NCBI RefSeq assembly: GCF_000279145.1
Contig: NC_018178.1
Location: 3,109,688-3,173,687, forward strand
Origin: Melioribacter roseus P3M-2
GTDB taxonomy: Bacteria > Bacteroidota > Ignavibacteria > Ignavibacteriales > Melioribacteraceae
DNA length: 64,000 nt
Direction: 5' to 3'
Made by a program: the position numbers and the translations under genes. Within the stretch, counting starts at the first letter, position 1. Each line of letters starts with the position of its first letter. Of this stretch, positions 23,689-35,425 are shown in pieces. The notes below the pieces were generated by a model. That model worked only from the letters and a program-made list of their open reading frames with translations, did no database searches and was not told the DNA's origin.

Positions 23689-23712
23689 GAATTACAGGAA
23701 GTAAGTAAATTA

Positions 23713-25356
<1,644 letters not shown>

Positions 25357-25366
25357 TTATCAAACT

Positions 25367-25666
25367 TTATTTTTGAACAATTCCGTAGATATCGCTTTCG
25401 CGCATAATCAAATATTCTTCGCCGTCAATTTTAACTTCGGTGCCGGAATATTTTCCGTATAATACCGTATCGCCGACTTTAACGTGCATATTAATTAATT
25501 TTCCGTCTTCGGTAATTCTGCCCTCTCCTACTGCCACAACAGTGCCTTCAATCGGTTTTTCTTTGGCGGTGTCGGGCAAAATAATTCCGCCTTTGGTGGT
25601 TTCTTCGGCTTCTTTCGGTTTTACAATTACTCTGTCAGCCAAAGGTTTAATCTTGAAATCTGCCAT
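25367..25666 (-). CDS. groES: Co-chaperonin GroES
   Basis: The 99-residue protein has [40 protein letters not shown] and [12 protein letters not shown], typical GroES including the mobile loop region. It caps the GroEL ring. An AGGAGG ribosome binding site precedes its ATG, stronger than most in this window. Promoter and CIRCE operator lie directly upstream. Confidence 0.97.
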   Translation of the reverse strand: MADFKIKPLADRVIVKPKEAEETTKGGIILPDTAKEKPIEGTVVAVGEGRITEDGKLINMHVKVGDTVLYGKYSGTEVKIDGEEYLIMRESDIYGIVQK

Positions 25667-25695
25667 ACTTCAACCTCCTTTTAATTTTAATTGTA

Positions 25696-25722
25696 TTAGC
25701 ACTCTTTTTAAGCGAGTGCTAA
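25696..25722. promoter_or_regulatory. CIRCE operator (HrcA binding site)
   Basis: A perfect TTAGCACTC, nine spacer bases, GAGTGCTAA, located between the groESL promoter and groES. HrcA repressor binds this inverted repeat; no hrcA gene is in the window. Confidence 0.95.
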
Positions 25723-25749
25723 TATAAATTTATTCTATTACTTTGTCAA
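25721..25749 (-). promoter_or_regulatory. Sigma-70-type promoter of groESL
   Basis: On the minus strand TTGACA (25749-25744), 17 nt, TATATT (25726-25721). The -10 box overlaps the edge of CIRCE, so repressor binding would block it. This differs from the TAnnTTTG type seen elsewhere. Confidence 0.75.
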
Positions 25750-25806
25750 GTATTTTCTTTGATTTTAGCTGGAAATCGTCGTTTTTAGATAAGACTTGTC
25801 GTCTTT

Positions 25807-27108
25807 TTAATCCTTCTCCACGCTCCGGGCAAAGATATAATCGAGATTTTCGAGCATTTTATCCGGATTAAAGACTTCTTCGACTTCATCTTTCGACAGA
25901 TATTTTAAAGTCTCTCCGGATTTCAATAGTTCGTCTTTCAGGTTTGTCGATTTATCCTGCCATACCTTCATGGAACAGTCCTGCACAATTTTATACGCTT
26001 CTTCGCGGGCAATCCCCTTTTCAACCAGTTTGAGCAATATTTTTTGAGAAAAAATGAGCCCGCGCGTCTTATTGAGATTGTCGAGCATATTGTCGGGATA
26101 GATTATCAGGTTATCGATTAATTTTACGGCAAGATTGAGCATATAATCTAAAGCAATACAACTGTCGGGCAGAATAACGCGTTCGGCTGACGAATGTGAA
26201 ATATCTCGTTCGTGCCATAGCGGAACATTTTCTAAAGCGGCAATCGAATTTGCCCTCAAAATACGGGCAAGACCGCTAAGACGTTCGCTTATAATCGGAT
26301 TTCTTTTGTGGGGCATTGCCGAAGAGCCCTTTTGTCCTTTTGAAAAATACTCTTCGGCTTCGAGGACTTCCGTGCGCTGCAAATGTCTTATTTCAATTGC
26401 AATTTTATCGAGCGTTGCGCCGATTATGGCAAGCGTCGAAAGAAATTCCGCATGCCTGTCGCGCTGAACCACCTGAGTCGCCACCGGTTCGGGTTTCAAT
26501 CCGAGTTTTTGGCAAACGTATTCTTCAACTTGCGGAGTCAAATGGTCAAACGTGCCGACTGCGCCGGAAATTTTACCCACGCTTACATTTTCAACGGCGC
26601 GTTCGAGGCGGGCTATATTTCTTTTTGTTTCTTCGTGCCAGAGCGCAAATTTCAGTCCCATGGAATACGGTTCGGCATGAATGCCGTGACTTCGTCCCAC
26701 GCAAATTGTTCGTTTATGTTCGATAGCTCTTTTCTTTAAAACTTTTTTTAATTCGTACAAATCTTTTAATAACAGTTCCCCCGCTGTTTTTAATTGATAA
26801 GCGAGAGACGTATCGAGAACGTCCGACGAAGTCATGCCGTAGTGAATGTGGCGCGAAGCGGGTCCCACATATTCGGCAACATTCGTTAGAAAAGCAATAA
26901 CGTCGTGTTTTGTGGTTTCTTCAATTTCAAGGATTCTATTCAGATCGAAATTTGCTTTTTCTTTTATTTGTTTAATGTCCTCGTCCGGAATTTCTCCCAT
27001 TTTATGACGCGCTTCGCAAGCAAGTATTTCCACTTTCAGCCATGTTTCGAATTTGAATTGGTCGCTCCAGATATGCCCCATCTCGGGACGCGTATAACGA
27101 GGTATCAT
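25807..27108 (-). CDS. purB: Adenylosuccinate lyase
   Basis: The 433-residue protein has IPRYTRPEMGHIWSDQFKFE, GMTSSDVLDTSLAYQL and the fumarase/aspartase signature GSSAMPHKRNPI with the catalytic Ser loop. It acts twice in purine synthesis, on SAICAR and on adenylosuccinate. The length is typical of the short class. Its ATG overlaps the TAA of the upstream protease gene (TAATG), so translation is probably coupled. Confidence 0.95.
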   Translation of the reverse strand: MIPRYTRPEMGHIWSDQFKFETWLKVEILACEARHKMGEIPDEDIKQIKEKANFDLNRILEIEETTKHDVIAFLTNVAEYVGPASRHIHYGMTSSDVLDTSLAYQLKTAGELLLKDLYELKKVLKKRAIEHKRTICVGRSHGIHAEPYSMGLKFALWHEETKRNIARLERAVENVSVGKISGAVGTFDHLTPQVEEYVCQKLGLKPEPVATQVVQRDRHAEFLSTLAIIGATLDKIAIEIRHLQRTEVLEAEEYFSKGQKGSSAMPHKRNPIISERLSGLARILRANSIAALENVPLWHERDISHSSAERVILPDSCIALDYMLNLAVKLIDNLIIYPDNMLDNLNKTRGLIFSQKILLKLVEKGIAREEAYKIVQDCSMKVWQDKSTNLKDELLKSGETLKYLSKDEVEEVFNPDKMLENLDYIFARSVEKD

Positions 27109-28283
27109 TATTTTCTCTCCAATTTCATTTTTTTAATAAGCGTTTTGTTGTCTCTAAGTATTTTGACGTCGATTACGTCGCCGGGCCTGAATTCCTGCAA
27201 TATGCCGATCAATGTATTTTCGTTGTTTACCTTGAAATGATTAATACCGAGTATGATGTCGTAAACTTTCAAACCGGCTTTATCGGCCGGCGAGTTTTTA
27301 GCTACATTGGTAATTATAACGCCGTGGGAACTCTTTAAATCGTATGCTTTTGCGATCGAAGGGTCGATAGTTTGAATGCTGAGTCCCGTCCAAAATTCCC
27401 GGTCGATTTTGCCGTTCTCCTTCAATTCTTTTATTACCTTTTTAATTTTATTCGAAGGAATAGCAAAACCTACGCCTACATTGCCGGAAGAACCCTGCGC
27501 CGTGTAGATCAAAGTATTCATTCCGATCAACTGACCGAAGGCATTAACAAGAGGACCCCCGCTGTTGCCCGAATTGATTGCCGCGTCGGTTTGAAGCATA
27601 TCCACATAATAACGGTTGTTTGCAGCGCCCAGGTTCATACCTTTAGCGCTTATTACTCCTACGGTTACTGTCGGCTGGTCGTTTATGTCGAAAAGTCCGA
27701 ACGGATTGCCGAGAGCGATTACCCATTCGCCGATTAAAATACTGTCCGAGTCTCCGAATTCGATATATGGTAAATTTTTTGCGTCAATTTTGAGCAAACA
27801 GATATCCGAGACCGGGTCGGAACCTACGATCTCGGCTTCGTATTGCGAGCCGTCCGTCAATGTAACGATTGCTTCGACTGCATTGCCAGCCACATGATCG
27901 TTGGTTAAGATATAACCGTCGGGAGATATTATAGTGCCCGAACCGAGGCTTCGCACCTGCTGGTTGTAAACCCGGTCGCCGAAAAACTGCCTGAAAAACG
28001 GATCGAGCGAAAAGATATCTCTGTACTGCCTGATTTCCGTAACGTTAATTCCCACAACTGCTGAATTCACTTTCTTGACTGTCTCGGTAATTATCGTACT
28101 TCGAGAATTTGAGATACTGTTATTAACCTGAACAGTATTGACGGGTTTTATATGCGCGTCCGAAGTATCTATAATATTATCGAAATTGTCGACATCCGGT
28201 TTTGCCAGAACAAACGCATAGAATAAAACCAGTACGGATGTAGTAACTGCGGAAGAAAGGAGAGCTAATTTCAAATTTTTCAT
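27108..28283 (-). CDS. HtrA/DegP-like serine protease with one PDZ domain
   Basis: The 391-residue protein has an N-terminal signal anchor (residues 4-27), a trypsin-like domain with His130 (TNDHVAG), Asp160 (DPVSDICLL) and Ser241 (NSGNSGGPL), and a single C-terminal PDZ domain around residues 290-385. With one PDZ it is closer to DegS/HhoA than to DegP, which has two. It should act in the periplasm in envelope protein quality control. It sits between plsY and purB with 1-nt spacing or overlap, an unusual but tight arrangement. Confidence 0.93.
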   Translation of the reverse strand: MKNLKLALLSSAVTTSVLVLFYAFVLAKPDVDNFDNIIDTSDAHIKPVNTVQVNNSISNSRSTIITETVKKVNSAVVGINVTEIRQYRDIFSLDPFFRQFFGDRVYNQQVRSLGSGTIISPDGYILTNDHVAGNAVEAIVTLTDGSQYEAEIVGSDPVSDICLLKIDAKNLPYIEFGDSDSILIGEWVIALGNPFGLFDINDQPTVTVGVISAKGMNLGAANNRYYVDMLQTDAAINSGNSGGPLVNAFGQLIGMNTLIYTAQGSSGNVGVGFAIPSNKIKKVIKELKENGKIDREFWTGLSIQTIDPSIAKAYDLKSSHGVIITNVAKNSPADKAGLKVYDIILGINHFKVNNENTLIGILQEFRPGDVIDVKILRDNKTLIKKMKLERK

Positions 28284-28284
28284 G

Positions 28285-28911
28285 TCAATCGCCCTTTTTA
28301 TTTTTTGCGAGCCCCGTAAAATATTCTTTGATCGGTACGATATGTTTGGACAAAATAATCAGCAGCATCAAAGAAACCAGTATGCTGAAATTCATCGTGT
28401 CTGCCGCGGAGGGTGAAGCGTATTTATTTAGAATGTCGCCGGAAGTAAACGAAAGCAATCCGGTCAGAAGTGTGGCTGTAAAATTTGCAAAATGGATGTG
28501 GCGCCTGAAAAGATACGCAACAAGCCATAGAGCCACCCAGATACCGAGGACGGGAATCGAGATTAGCAGCGCTCCGCCTGCAGCCGTCGCCAATCCCCTG
28601 CCTCCTTTGAAGTTAATCCAGAATGAATAACAATGCCCCAAAACCGCTCCGATTAATGCAATCATCATAAATTCGAATTTATGTCCGAAAAGAGATTCTG
28701 CGATCCAAACGCTCAGTAATCCTTTCAACGAGTCGATTGCAAAAACAATCAGACCGATTAATTTCGAATTGGTCACTTCGTAAGAATTCATTGCGCCGAC
28801 ATTTCCTGAGCCAGCTTTTGTAACGTCGATATTCTTCTTTCTGAGCAGCAGATATGCCGTGGGAATCGACCCTAACATAACGCCGATTAATAAACTTAAG
28901 AGATAATTCAT
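28285..28911 (-). CDS. plsY: Acyl-phosphate:glycerol-3-phosphate acyltransferase
   Basis: The 208-residue membrane protein has GSIPTAYLL, GSGNVGAMNSYEV (GSGN[AV]GAxN motif) and WINFKGGRGLATAAGG (motif with KGG[KR]G[LV]AT), in the PlsY order. It makes lysophosphatidate from acyl-phosphate. Five to six hydrophobic segments are visible. The stop is 1 nt from the downstream protease start. Confidence 0.95.
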   Translation of the reverse strand: MNYLLSLLIGVMLGSIPTAYLLLRKKNIDVTKAGSGNVGAMNSYEVTNSKLIGLIVFAIDSLKGLLSVWIAESLFGHKFEFMMIALIGAVLGHCYSFWINFKGGRGLATAAGGALLISIPVLGIWVALWLVAYLFRRHIHFANFTATLLTGLLSFTSGDILNKYASPSAADTMNFSILVSLMLLIILSKHIVPIKEYFTGLAKNKKGD

Positions 28912-29027
28912 ATAACTACCGTTTTTATCTTTACAAATGTACTAAAATTAGGTTTGCGCAGAAAACCTGTCGTTCAACAAGCGAAATAATTAGTAAGTTT
29001 CGACAGAAATGTAACGCGGCAGCGGGC

Positions 29028-29981
29028 TTAATTCTTCCGGTTTAACGCTTCTTTAAAATATTCGAGAGTACGTTTCAAACCTTCGCGTCTCGATATTTTG
29101 GGTTCCCATCCGAGAATTTCTCTTGCCTTGGTGATATCCGGTCTTCTCACTTTAGGGTCGTCCTGCGGCAATTCTTTATAGACAATCTTGCTCTCCGAAT
29201 TACATAATTCAATAACTTCTTCGGCAAATTTTTTCAACGATACTTCGTCCGGATTCCCGATATTGACCGGATAAACTTCGTTCGACATCAACAATTTAAA
29301 GATACCGTTCACTAGATCGTCCACGTAGCAGAAACTTCTGGTTTGCGAGCCGTCCCCGAATACCGTTAAATCTTCGCCTTTGAGAGCCTGCATAAAAAAC
29401 GTGGGAAGAGCTCTGCCGTCGTCGACTCTCATTCTGGGGCCATAAGTATTAAAAATTCTCACGATTCTCGTACTCAGTCCGTGATATCGATGATAAGCCA
29501 TGGTCATAGCTTCGGCAAATCGTTTGGCTTCGTCGTAAACGCCTCGCGGGCCGACGGGATTAACGTTTCCCCAGTAATCTTCGTTTTGAGGATGAACCAG
29601 AGGATCTCCGTATACTTCCGAAGTGGAAGCCAATAAAAAGACCGCATTCTTTTCTTTTGCCAGTCCCAGCGCTTTATGCGTCCCGAGCGAACCGACTTTG
29701 AGCGTTTGAATAGGGAGTTTCAGATAATCAATAGGACTTGCGGGCGAGGCAAAGTGGAGAACATAATCGACGTCGTGAGGCACATGAATGTAATTTGTAA
29801 CGTCGAGTTTAATGAATTGAAAATTTTCATTCCCGAAAAGGTGTTCTATATTTTCGATTCTACCGGTGAGAAGATTATCGAGACAAATGACTTTCATGCC
29901 TTCGGAAATCAACCGGTCGCATAAATGCGAGCCGAGAAATCCCGCGCCGCCAGTAATAACCGCAGTTTTTTTTGCCGTCAA
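29028..29981 (-). CDS. UDP-glucuronate decarboxylase (UDP-xylose synthase type SDR)
   Basis: The 317-residue extended SDR protein has [48 protein letters not shown] and the catalytic [11 protein letters not shown]. The phrases ASPASP and NTYGPRM are typical of UDP-xylose synthases, which decarboxylate UDP-glucuronate. It overlaps the Wzc-like kinase gene by 4 nt and should supply a pentose donor for an exported polysaccharide. Confidence 0.9.
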   Translation of the reverse strand: MTAKKTAVITGGAGFLGSHLCDRLISEGMKVICLDNLLTGRIENIEHLFGNENFQFIKLDVTNYIHVPHDVDYVLHFASPASPIDYLKLPIQTLKVGSLGTHKALGLAKEKNAVFLLASTSEVYGDPLVHPQNEDYWGNVNPVGPRGVYDEAKRFAEAMTMAYHRYHGLSTRIVRIFNTYGPRMRVDDGRALPTFFMQALKGEDLTVFGDGSQTRSFCYVDDLVNGIFKLLMSNEVYPVNIGNPDEVSLKKFAEEVIELCNSESKIVYKELPQDDPKVRRPDITKAREILGWEPKISRREGLKRTLEYFKEALNRKN

Positions 29982-32209
29982 TTTGCTTTTACCCTGTTTT
30001 TCTTGGAACCGTTTGTAGGACTGGAATAATAGTAATAGTATTTATAATAAGAACTGTATCCGCTCCTGTAGTTGAAATTATTCAATACGGTTCCGATAAA
30101 CGTGGAATTATCGCGGCGCAGTATTTCGACCGATTTTTCGAGCAGGTCAGTCTCCGTAAAGTTTGCGGAAACCACCAAGATGGTTGCATCAACCAACTGA
30201 GCCAGTATTTCCGAATCGGTAACCGCAATCAAAGGCGGGGAATCGATTACGACATAATCGTATTCACCCTTCAGCTTCTTAATGAAATTAATCATCTGAT
30301 CGGAGCCCAGAATTTCAGAAGGATTCGGAGGTATAGTGCCGGCGCTTATATAACTCAAATTATTTACGTCAGTCGTTCTGATAATCTCTTCATAACCGAC
30401 CTGTCCGAAGAAATAGTCGGTAAACCCCGGATAACGTTTATGACCGAACACATTATGCAGTCTGGGTTTTCTCAGGTCGGCGTCGATGATAATAGTTTTA
30501 TTATTTGCATAAGCCAGGCTTCCCGCAAGGTTGACTGCGGTTGTGGTTTTGCCTTCCTGGGAGCGCGGCGACGTGACCAGTATTGTCCTTAAAGAATCTT
30601 TGTCGATCTTCGAAAACTTAATTCGAGTTCTCAAAGCCCGGTAAGCTTCGCTCGCGCTGGCATCCGGTTTTTTCGAAACAATAAATTCAAGTTCGGGATT
30701 CGTTTCAATTCCTTCGATATGAGGTATCCAGGCCAGTATGTTTATATTCCTGTTTTGTATATCTTCCGGAGTTTTAATCGTATTGTCAAAATTATGACGC
30801 AGGAATGCGAAGCCCAATCCTAGTCCCACTCCAATAACTAGTCCCGCAAATACAATCAGCAGTCTGTTCGGTTTCGAAGGAATAGTGGGCACAATAGCCG
30901 GGTCAATTATCATTACATTGCCGGGAACGGATTGTTCGTTTATAATAGCTTCCTGGTATTTCTCTTCCACCTGCAGATATAATTTTTCGTATGCCTGCTT
31001 TTCTCTTGTAAGTCTCGCAAGGTCAATTGAACTCGTAGGAAGTTTATTCAGTCTTTTGTCGTAATCGGCTACAATCTCGCTCAGTTTTTCGTACGAAGCC
31101 TTCAGGGATTGGTATTTTACTTCCTCTTCCAGCACTTTTCTGGTAAGTTCTTTAATTTCTTCGGGACTCGAAGCAAGAATGCCGGCACGATAAACCGTCA
31201 ACTGATTATTAAGTTTTTCCTTCAAATCATTAATCTTAGCGTCGAACTCTCGAATAATTTCCGAGCGTCTGGGCGAATCCTTATAAGACGACAACGCTCT
31301 GTCTTTCTGAGTCTGCAGGTCGGCAATTTGCAATTGAAGATTTTTAATGTATGGTTCCGTGGCAAAGCTTTCGATATAATCGTTAATATTCGGGTCTTGT
31401 TTAGCGAGTTCGGCTTTATATTGCTTGAGATTATTCTCGGCTATTGTCAGGTCGATTTTGGTCGCGTTCATTTTCGATTCGAAATCGGTCGTTTGTTCGA
31501 TAAGGGCTCTTGCCTGTTCCGGCAATTCAACGATTCCTTTTTGTTCCTGATAAGTTCTCAACGCTTCTTCTACAGCCGACAATTCAGCCAACTTTTCCTC
31601 GCGTTGCTGAGCCAGAAATTCTTTGATAGCCGTCAACTGCTGCCGGTTGTACGTCAAATTGAGTTTTTTATACGCTTCTGCATAACAATTTGCAATCAAA
31701 GAAGCTTCGTACGGAGAACGCGATTCCACCGTAATTTCAACTATATCAAGCCCTCGTTTTTGAGAAATATCCACCTCCGATTCCAAAAGTTCAACGATAT
31801 CCTCAATTGGCATTAATGTGGGCTTGGTGTTTCTGTCTTCTCTATCAACTATCAATTCAAATTTATCCTTGTCCCGGGAAAGCTTAAATGTATCGCTCAG
31901 AGTTTCCGCCACCTGGTTTCGCAGTGAATAGCTTTTGAGTATTTCGATTTCGTTTGCAATGAAACGGTCGCTGCCAAAATCCTGAAACTCGGGTATTAAA
32001 GGCGCGTCGAGAATACTGCCCTGCGGTTTTGTTATTTTTAGTGTCGTTGTCGATTTATAAATATCCGGGGCATTTAATGCATATACCACCGCCACAATAA
32101 GCGCGGTAAGACTTATGACAACTATACTCCCTATATTCAAACGAATCAGGTTTATATAGTCTTTCAGAGAATTATTTTCCTGATAGAAATTATTATCGTT
32201 GTTATTCAA
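29978..32209 (-). CDS. wzc: Polysaccharide co-polymerase / tyrosine autokinase (Wzc type)
   Basis: The 743-residue protein has an N-terminal Wzz domain with transmembrane segments near residues 25-45 and 450-470 around a long periplasmic coiled coil. A C-terminal BY-kinase domain follows, with Walker [11 protein letters not shown] (547-556), Walker A' [10 protein letters not shown] (573-582) and Walker B VVIDSPPL (653-660). The tail has a tyrosine cluster (YYKYYYYY, about 721-728) for autophosphorylation. It controls chain length and export of capsule or exopolysaccharide. It forms an operon with the SLBB protein upstream and UDP-xylose synthase downstream. Confidence 0.94.
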   Translation of the reverse strand: MNNNDNNFYQENNSLKDYINLIRLNIGSIVVISLTALIVAVVYALNAPDIYKSTTTLKITKPQGSILDAPLIPEFQDFGSDRFIANEIEILKSYSLRNQVAETLSDTFKLSRDKDKFELIVDREDRNTKPTLMPIEDIVELLESEVDISQKRGLDIVEITVESRSPYEASLIANCYAEAYKKLNLTYNRQQLTAIKEFLAQQREEKLAELSAVEEALRTYQEQKGIVELPEQARALIEQTTDFESKMNATKIDLTIAENNLKQYKAELAKQDPNINDYIESFATEPYIKNLQLQIADLQTQKDRALSSYKDSPRRSEIIREFDAKINDLKEKLNNQLTVYRAGILASSPEEIKELTRKVLEEEVKYQSLKASYEKLSEIVADYDKRLNKLPTSSIDLARLTREKQAYEKLYLQVEEKYQEAIINEQSVPGNVMIIDPAIVPTIPSKPNRLLIVFAGLVIGVGLGLGFAFLRHNFDNTIKTPEDIQNRNINILAWIPHIEGIETNPELEFIVSKKPDASASEAYRALRTRIKFSKIDKDSLRTILVTSPRSQEGKTTTAVNLAGSLAYANNKTIIIDADLRKPRLHNVFGHKRYPGFTDYFFGQVGYEEIIRTTDVNNLSYISAGTIPPNPSEILGSDQMINFIKKLKGEYDYVVIDSPPLIAVTDSEILAQLVDATILVVSANFTETDLLEKSVEILRRDNSTFIGTVLNNFNYRSGYSSYYKYYYYYSSPTNGSKKNRVKAN

Positions 32210-32219
32210 TTTACCCTCT

Positions 32220-32738
32220 CTAATTGCGTGTAATATTTAATATGAGAATAGTCAACGATATCAAAGCGCTAAGTATCGAGACAATAATGCTTACGGTTTC
32301 CCGAGTATATAATCTGGGCGCGCCGGGCACGACCAATACATCGCCGGCTTCCAGATGCGGCAATCTGATTTCCTTGGATTCAAGTTCCGATTCGTACATT
32401 ATATCGTTGTAATTAACTTTTATTAAACTTTGACTCGAATCGGGATTAATCCTGTAAATTCTCAAATCGTCCAGATGAGCCGCGTCGGTAGGTCCTCCGG
32501 CATACGAAAGAAGATCAAGCACCGATGTGTAAATCGGCACAATATATTTGCCGGGATATTTAACAAAGCCCCATACGGCCACTTTAATATTCACCGACTC
32601 GGGATCGGATAAATCGAAATAGCCGGATTGCTGGTTGTATCTCTGCAAAAGAGACGAACCCAATTCGTAATCTTTAACTTGACCGGATACATTAGTTACA
32701 ATAAATAGCGCTGCAAAAAGAGCTAATAATTTTTTCAT
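32220..32738 (-). CDS. Short SLBB-domain export protein
   Basis: The 172-residue protein has a signal peptide (residues 1-19, ending VSGQ), one SLBB domain (VAVWGFVKYPGKYIVPIYTS, then LDLLSYAGGPTDAAHLDDLR), a linker (AGDVLVVPGAPRLYT) and a C-terminal membrane segment (IIVSILSALISLTILILNI). Wza-type exporters are twice as long and carry a PES domain, absent here, so this is a reduced form anchored in a membrane. Position next to wzc supports a role in polysaccharide export. Confidence 0.82.
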   Translation of the reverse strand: MKKLLALFAALFIVTNVSGQVKDYELGSSLLQRYNQQSGYFDLSDPESVNIKVAVWGFVKYPGKYIVPIYTSVLDLLSYAGGPTDAAHLDDLRIYRINPDSSQSLIKVNYNDIMYESELESKEIRLPHLEAGDVLVVPGAPRLYTRETVSIIVSILSALISLTILILNITRN

Positions 32739-32755
32739 GACCCTCGCTTTCCTTT

Positions 32756-33619
32756 CTAATCAGTTTGAAGGGACAACCTTCTGGATGAAATAAAGCCGCC
32801 CATAAGTCCCAGAGAAATTCCAAGCAGTAATATAAACAAATAAATTACATTAATAAACTTAACAAAGTTAATATTATTTAAAATTTCAGTCAACAACAAT
32901 TCTAACAAGTAAACGATTGCCAGAGCCGCTAATGAAGAGAAGATCCCGACCAGAACGCCATAGAGAATAATTGGAATTTTCAATGTAATTAATTTTGCGC
33001 CTACAAGTTTCATTGTTCGGTATAATTGAGAATTGGCTTCAATTTGGAGCCTGCTATTGGTATATACCAGATAGACCGATAATATGACAAGAGCCGCGGA
33101 AAAAAGATAGATCAAGAATTGCAGCGAACCGAGATAATTAAATAATTTTATCACAAAATCATAATCGTATATTACATCCGTAACGCCGGATATTTTTCTG
33201 ATTCTCTCAACTTCCTTTTCGAAATTTCGGGGATTAATTCTATCCGGGTTGAATTTAACGACAAACGAGCGCGGCAGCGGATTCTCGCTCAAAATTTCTC
33301 TGAAATCTTCTCCGGTTTCCCTTATAAACTCCTCGGCGGCTTCGTCTTTATCGATAAAACGTACATTGGAAATCGACGATATTCCAGTCAAAAGCGTTTC
33401 GATTTCCTTTACCTGATTGTCGTTCAAATAATCGTCGACGAAAACCGACACTTCAATATTCCGTTTGATTTTATCGGCTAACTTTGAGGAAAAATAGATC
33501 ATGCCCGCCGAAAAGCCGCACATCAGAACGGCTATTGTCGTTATGGAAACTATAACTATTGCGGCAAACGGAGAACGTTTGAAAATCTTAAAAGCTTCCT
33601 TAAAATAAAATGATATCAT
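32756..33619 (-). CDS. ftsX: FtsX-like cell-division permease
   Basis: The 287-residue protein has a first membrane segment (AAIVIVSITTIAVLMCGFSA), an extracytoplasmic domain with FVDDYLNDNQVKEIETLL and FVVKFNPDRINPRNFEKEVE, then three C-terminal membrane segments. This is the FtsX layout. It acts with the ATPase FtsE, which is not in the window, to control peptidoglycan hydrolases at the septum. The following lipoprotein genes have no shown link. Confidence 0.9.
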   Translation of the reverse strand: MISFYFKEAFKIFKRSPFAAIVIVSITTIAVLMCGFSAGMIYFSSKLADKIKRNIEVSVFVDDYLNDNQVKEIETLLTGISSISNVRFIDKDEAAEEFIRETGEDFREILSENPLPRSFVVKFNPDRINPRNFEKEVERIRKISGVTDVIYDYDFVIKLFNYLGSLQFLIYLFSAALVILSVYLVYTNSRLQIEANSQLYRTMKLVGAKLITLKIPIILYGVLVGIFSSLAALAIVYLLELLLTEILNNINFVKFINVIYLFILLLGISLGLMGGFISSRRLSLQTD

Positions 33620-33628
33620 TATTTTTCC

Positions 33629-34120
33629 CTAATAATTCGATTCGTCGATCCAGCGGTAAATCTGCCATTTGTTGTTGGTTTTTATAAGTTCGAGATTTAC
33701 CTTGCCGTCGATATACTCGATATCGACCGGCGAAAAAGACACGGTTAAATTAAAACTCCTTATAATATGCGTCGAATCGCCGCTCATTATTATTATGTTG
33801 TTCCATATCAAATCGAGACGTTGTGTGTTTTGAAAAAGTCCGTATGTGGTTTTCATCTCCTCGTCCCTGCCCCAGCTTACGTCGTATCCTTTATCGTAAT
33901 CGCGGTATGTAAATATAAAATCCGGGTGAAGCAGTTGGCTGTATATCAAAGTATCCTTAAACGTATATGCATATTGAAAATTCTTGAAGACGCCTTCGAT
34001 GTCGCTCTGGTTGCTTATCAGTCGATCGCTGCCGCCAATCGAATCGTCCAGTTTGGGCGCAAAGGGATTGACGCACCCGGACATAATAAACAACAATATG
34101 TAGGCTATCGGTCTGTTAAT
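33629..34120 (-). CDS. Lipoprotein of unknown function, possible ATT start
   Basis: The mature part begins CVNPFAPKLDDSIGG after the lipobox IMSGC. It contains FKNFQYAYTFKDTLIYSQLL and NNKWQIYRWIDESNY, resembling the SnoaL/NTF2-like fold, which is inference. A TTG at 34096 would leave only MLFIMSG before the Cys, too short for a signal peptide. The same frame extends upstream to an ATT at 34118-34120, giving (I/M)NRPIAYILLFIMSGC, a proper lipoprotein signal. GGGAG lies 8-9 nt before this ATT, which overlaps the TAA of the upstream gene. An ATT start coupled to termination is the best reading. Confidence 0.68.
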   Translation of the reverse strand: MNRPIAYILLFIMSGCVNPFAPKLDDSIGGSDRLISNQSDIEGVFKNFQYAYTFKDTLIYSQLLHPDFIFTYRDYDKGYDVSWGRDEEMKTTYGLFQNTQRLDLIWNNIIIMSGDSTHIIRSFNLTVSFSPVDIEYIDGKVNLELIKTNNKWQIYRWIDESNY

Positions 34121-34694
34121 TTGAAATTCTCCCTTTTAGATCGCTCCAGCATTGGGAAGATTCGCTTTTATAATCCCTCCATTCCACAATGACCCACTGT
34201 TCCCGCGAATCTTTATATACGCTCATTTGAGAAGAGCCTTTATATTCTCCGCCGAGAGCTTTATTTGTGGAATTGACGACGAGCGAATAATCGAAAACAT
34301 AAATTACGCTGTCGCTAAATCTGCTTTCGTTCAAATTTTCCAACGATAAATTTATGTTTTTACCTTCGGGTAAATTAGCTTTCAAATTTTCAAGAAACAG
34401 ACGCTCGGAGTTCAAATCCCAATTGTTCAAAGCCGGATTCGTTGCAAGGGCTTCGCCCGCAGGAATAAATTTATATTCTTTATCGAGAAAATTTTTGTCA
34501 ACGAAACAAGCCAGATAATTTTCCGTAATTTTTTCCTCAATCGAAAATTCGAAATTCCTGAGCAAAATTTCCGGCGAAGTTGCGGCTATAAAATTAGAGC
34601 TCGGTTTAACCGGTTCTTCCGCCTCGCGCGTGGTAACCAAATCGCAAGCCGCTAGTAAAATTATTAATATCGATATGTATCCGGCGCATTTCAT
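34116..34694 (-). CDS. Lipoprotein of unknown function
   Basis: The 192-residue protein has a signal with lipobox LLAAC (Cys17) and a mature domain including LLRNFEFSIEEKITENYLAC, DSVIYVFDYSLVV and WVIVEWRDYKSESSQCWSDL. It resembles its downstream neighbour in size and ending, so the two may be distant paralogues with an NTF2-like fold. Function is unknown; probably periplasmic or outer-membrane-anchored. It overlaps the upstream methyltransferase by 4 nt. Confidence 0.75.
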   Translation of the reverse strand: MKCAGYISILIILLAACDLVTTREAEEPVKPSSNFIAATSPEILLRNFEFSIEEKITENYLACFVDKNFLDKEYKFIPAGEALATNPALNNWDLNSERLFLENLKANLPEGKNINLSLENLNESRFSDSVIYVFDYSLVVNSTNKALGGEYKGSSQMSVYKDSREQWVIVEWRDYKSESSQCWSDLKGRISN

Positions 34695-35425
34695 TTTTTT
34701 AAAAACATAATTAATCGGGGAGTATCTTCCGCGTACGAATTTCCGTTATAATCGCCGTATAAATTAACCAATTTGTATCCAATTTGCTCAAATTTCTTTT
34801 GAAGCGTTTTCGAGTCGTATAGCTTTACGGATTCATAAAATGTTTTTCTGTTCCCGCCGTAATCAATTATTATTTCTTTAATTACGCGATCTTTTCCGAT
34901 CCTGCGTTTTTCAGTAATAATTACCCCGTTTATTTTTCTTACAGTTTCTTCTTCGAGGTTATTTTCCAGATACGTTTTATTCAGATAATCGAAAACATAC
35001 CAGCCGCCCGTTTTAAGGAAATTGTAAGACCTTTCCAAAAAAGAAAAATTTTCATCGTCGCTTTTAAAATAACCGAAGCTGGTAAACAAATTCAGGATAA
35101 TATCGAAACGGGCTTTGAAACAAATCCGTCTTATATCGGCTCGAATCAATTTGATATTCAAATTCGATTCGGCGGCTTTTTTGCGGGCTCTGTCGAGGAA
35201 TAATTTACTGAGGTCGAATCCCACGACGTCGTATCCCTTCGAGGCAAAAAAGAGAGCGTGTCTGCCGAATCCGCATGCTGCGTCGAGTATCAATGCATTT
35301 TTTTTCAGGCGGGTTTCTCTTAAAATTAATTCGCCGAGCAGGCGCGCATCGCTTAGATCGCGGTGGTTGTAAACGTTAAAATATTCTTCCGAAGAAAACC
35401 AGTCTTTATACCAATTCTCCATCAC
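34691..35425 (-). CDS. Class I SAM-dependent methyltransferase
   Basis: The 244-residue protein has motif I LDAACGFGRHALFFASKGYD followed by VVGFDLS, then the post-motif LIRADIRRICFKARFDIILN. The acceptor is not evident. It overlaps recR by 4 nt (ATGA) and the following lipoprotein by 4 nt, so the genes are co-translated. The ending ...ARLIMFLKK is like COG2226/COG2227 proteins. Confidence 0.85.
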   Translation of the reverse strand: MMENWYKDWFSSEEYFNVYNHRDLSDARLLGELILRETRLKKNALILDAACGFGRHALFFASKGYDVVGFDLSKLFLDRARKKAAESNLNIKLIRADIRRICFKARFDIILNLFTSFGYFKSDDENFSFLERSYNFLKTGGWYVFDYLNKTYLENNLEEETVRKINGVIITEKRRIGKDRVIKEIIIDYGGNRKTFYESVKLYDSKTLQKKFEQIGYKLVNLYGDYNGNSYAEDTPRLIMFLKK

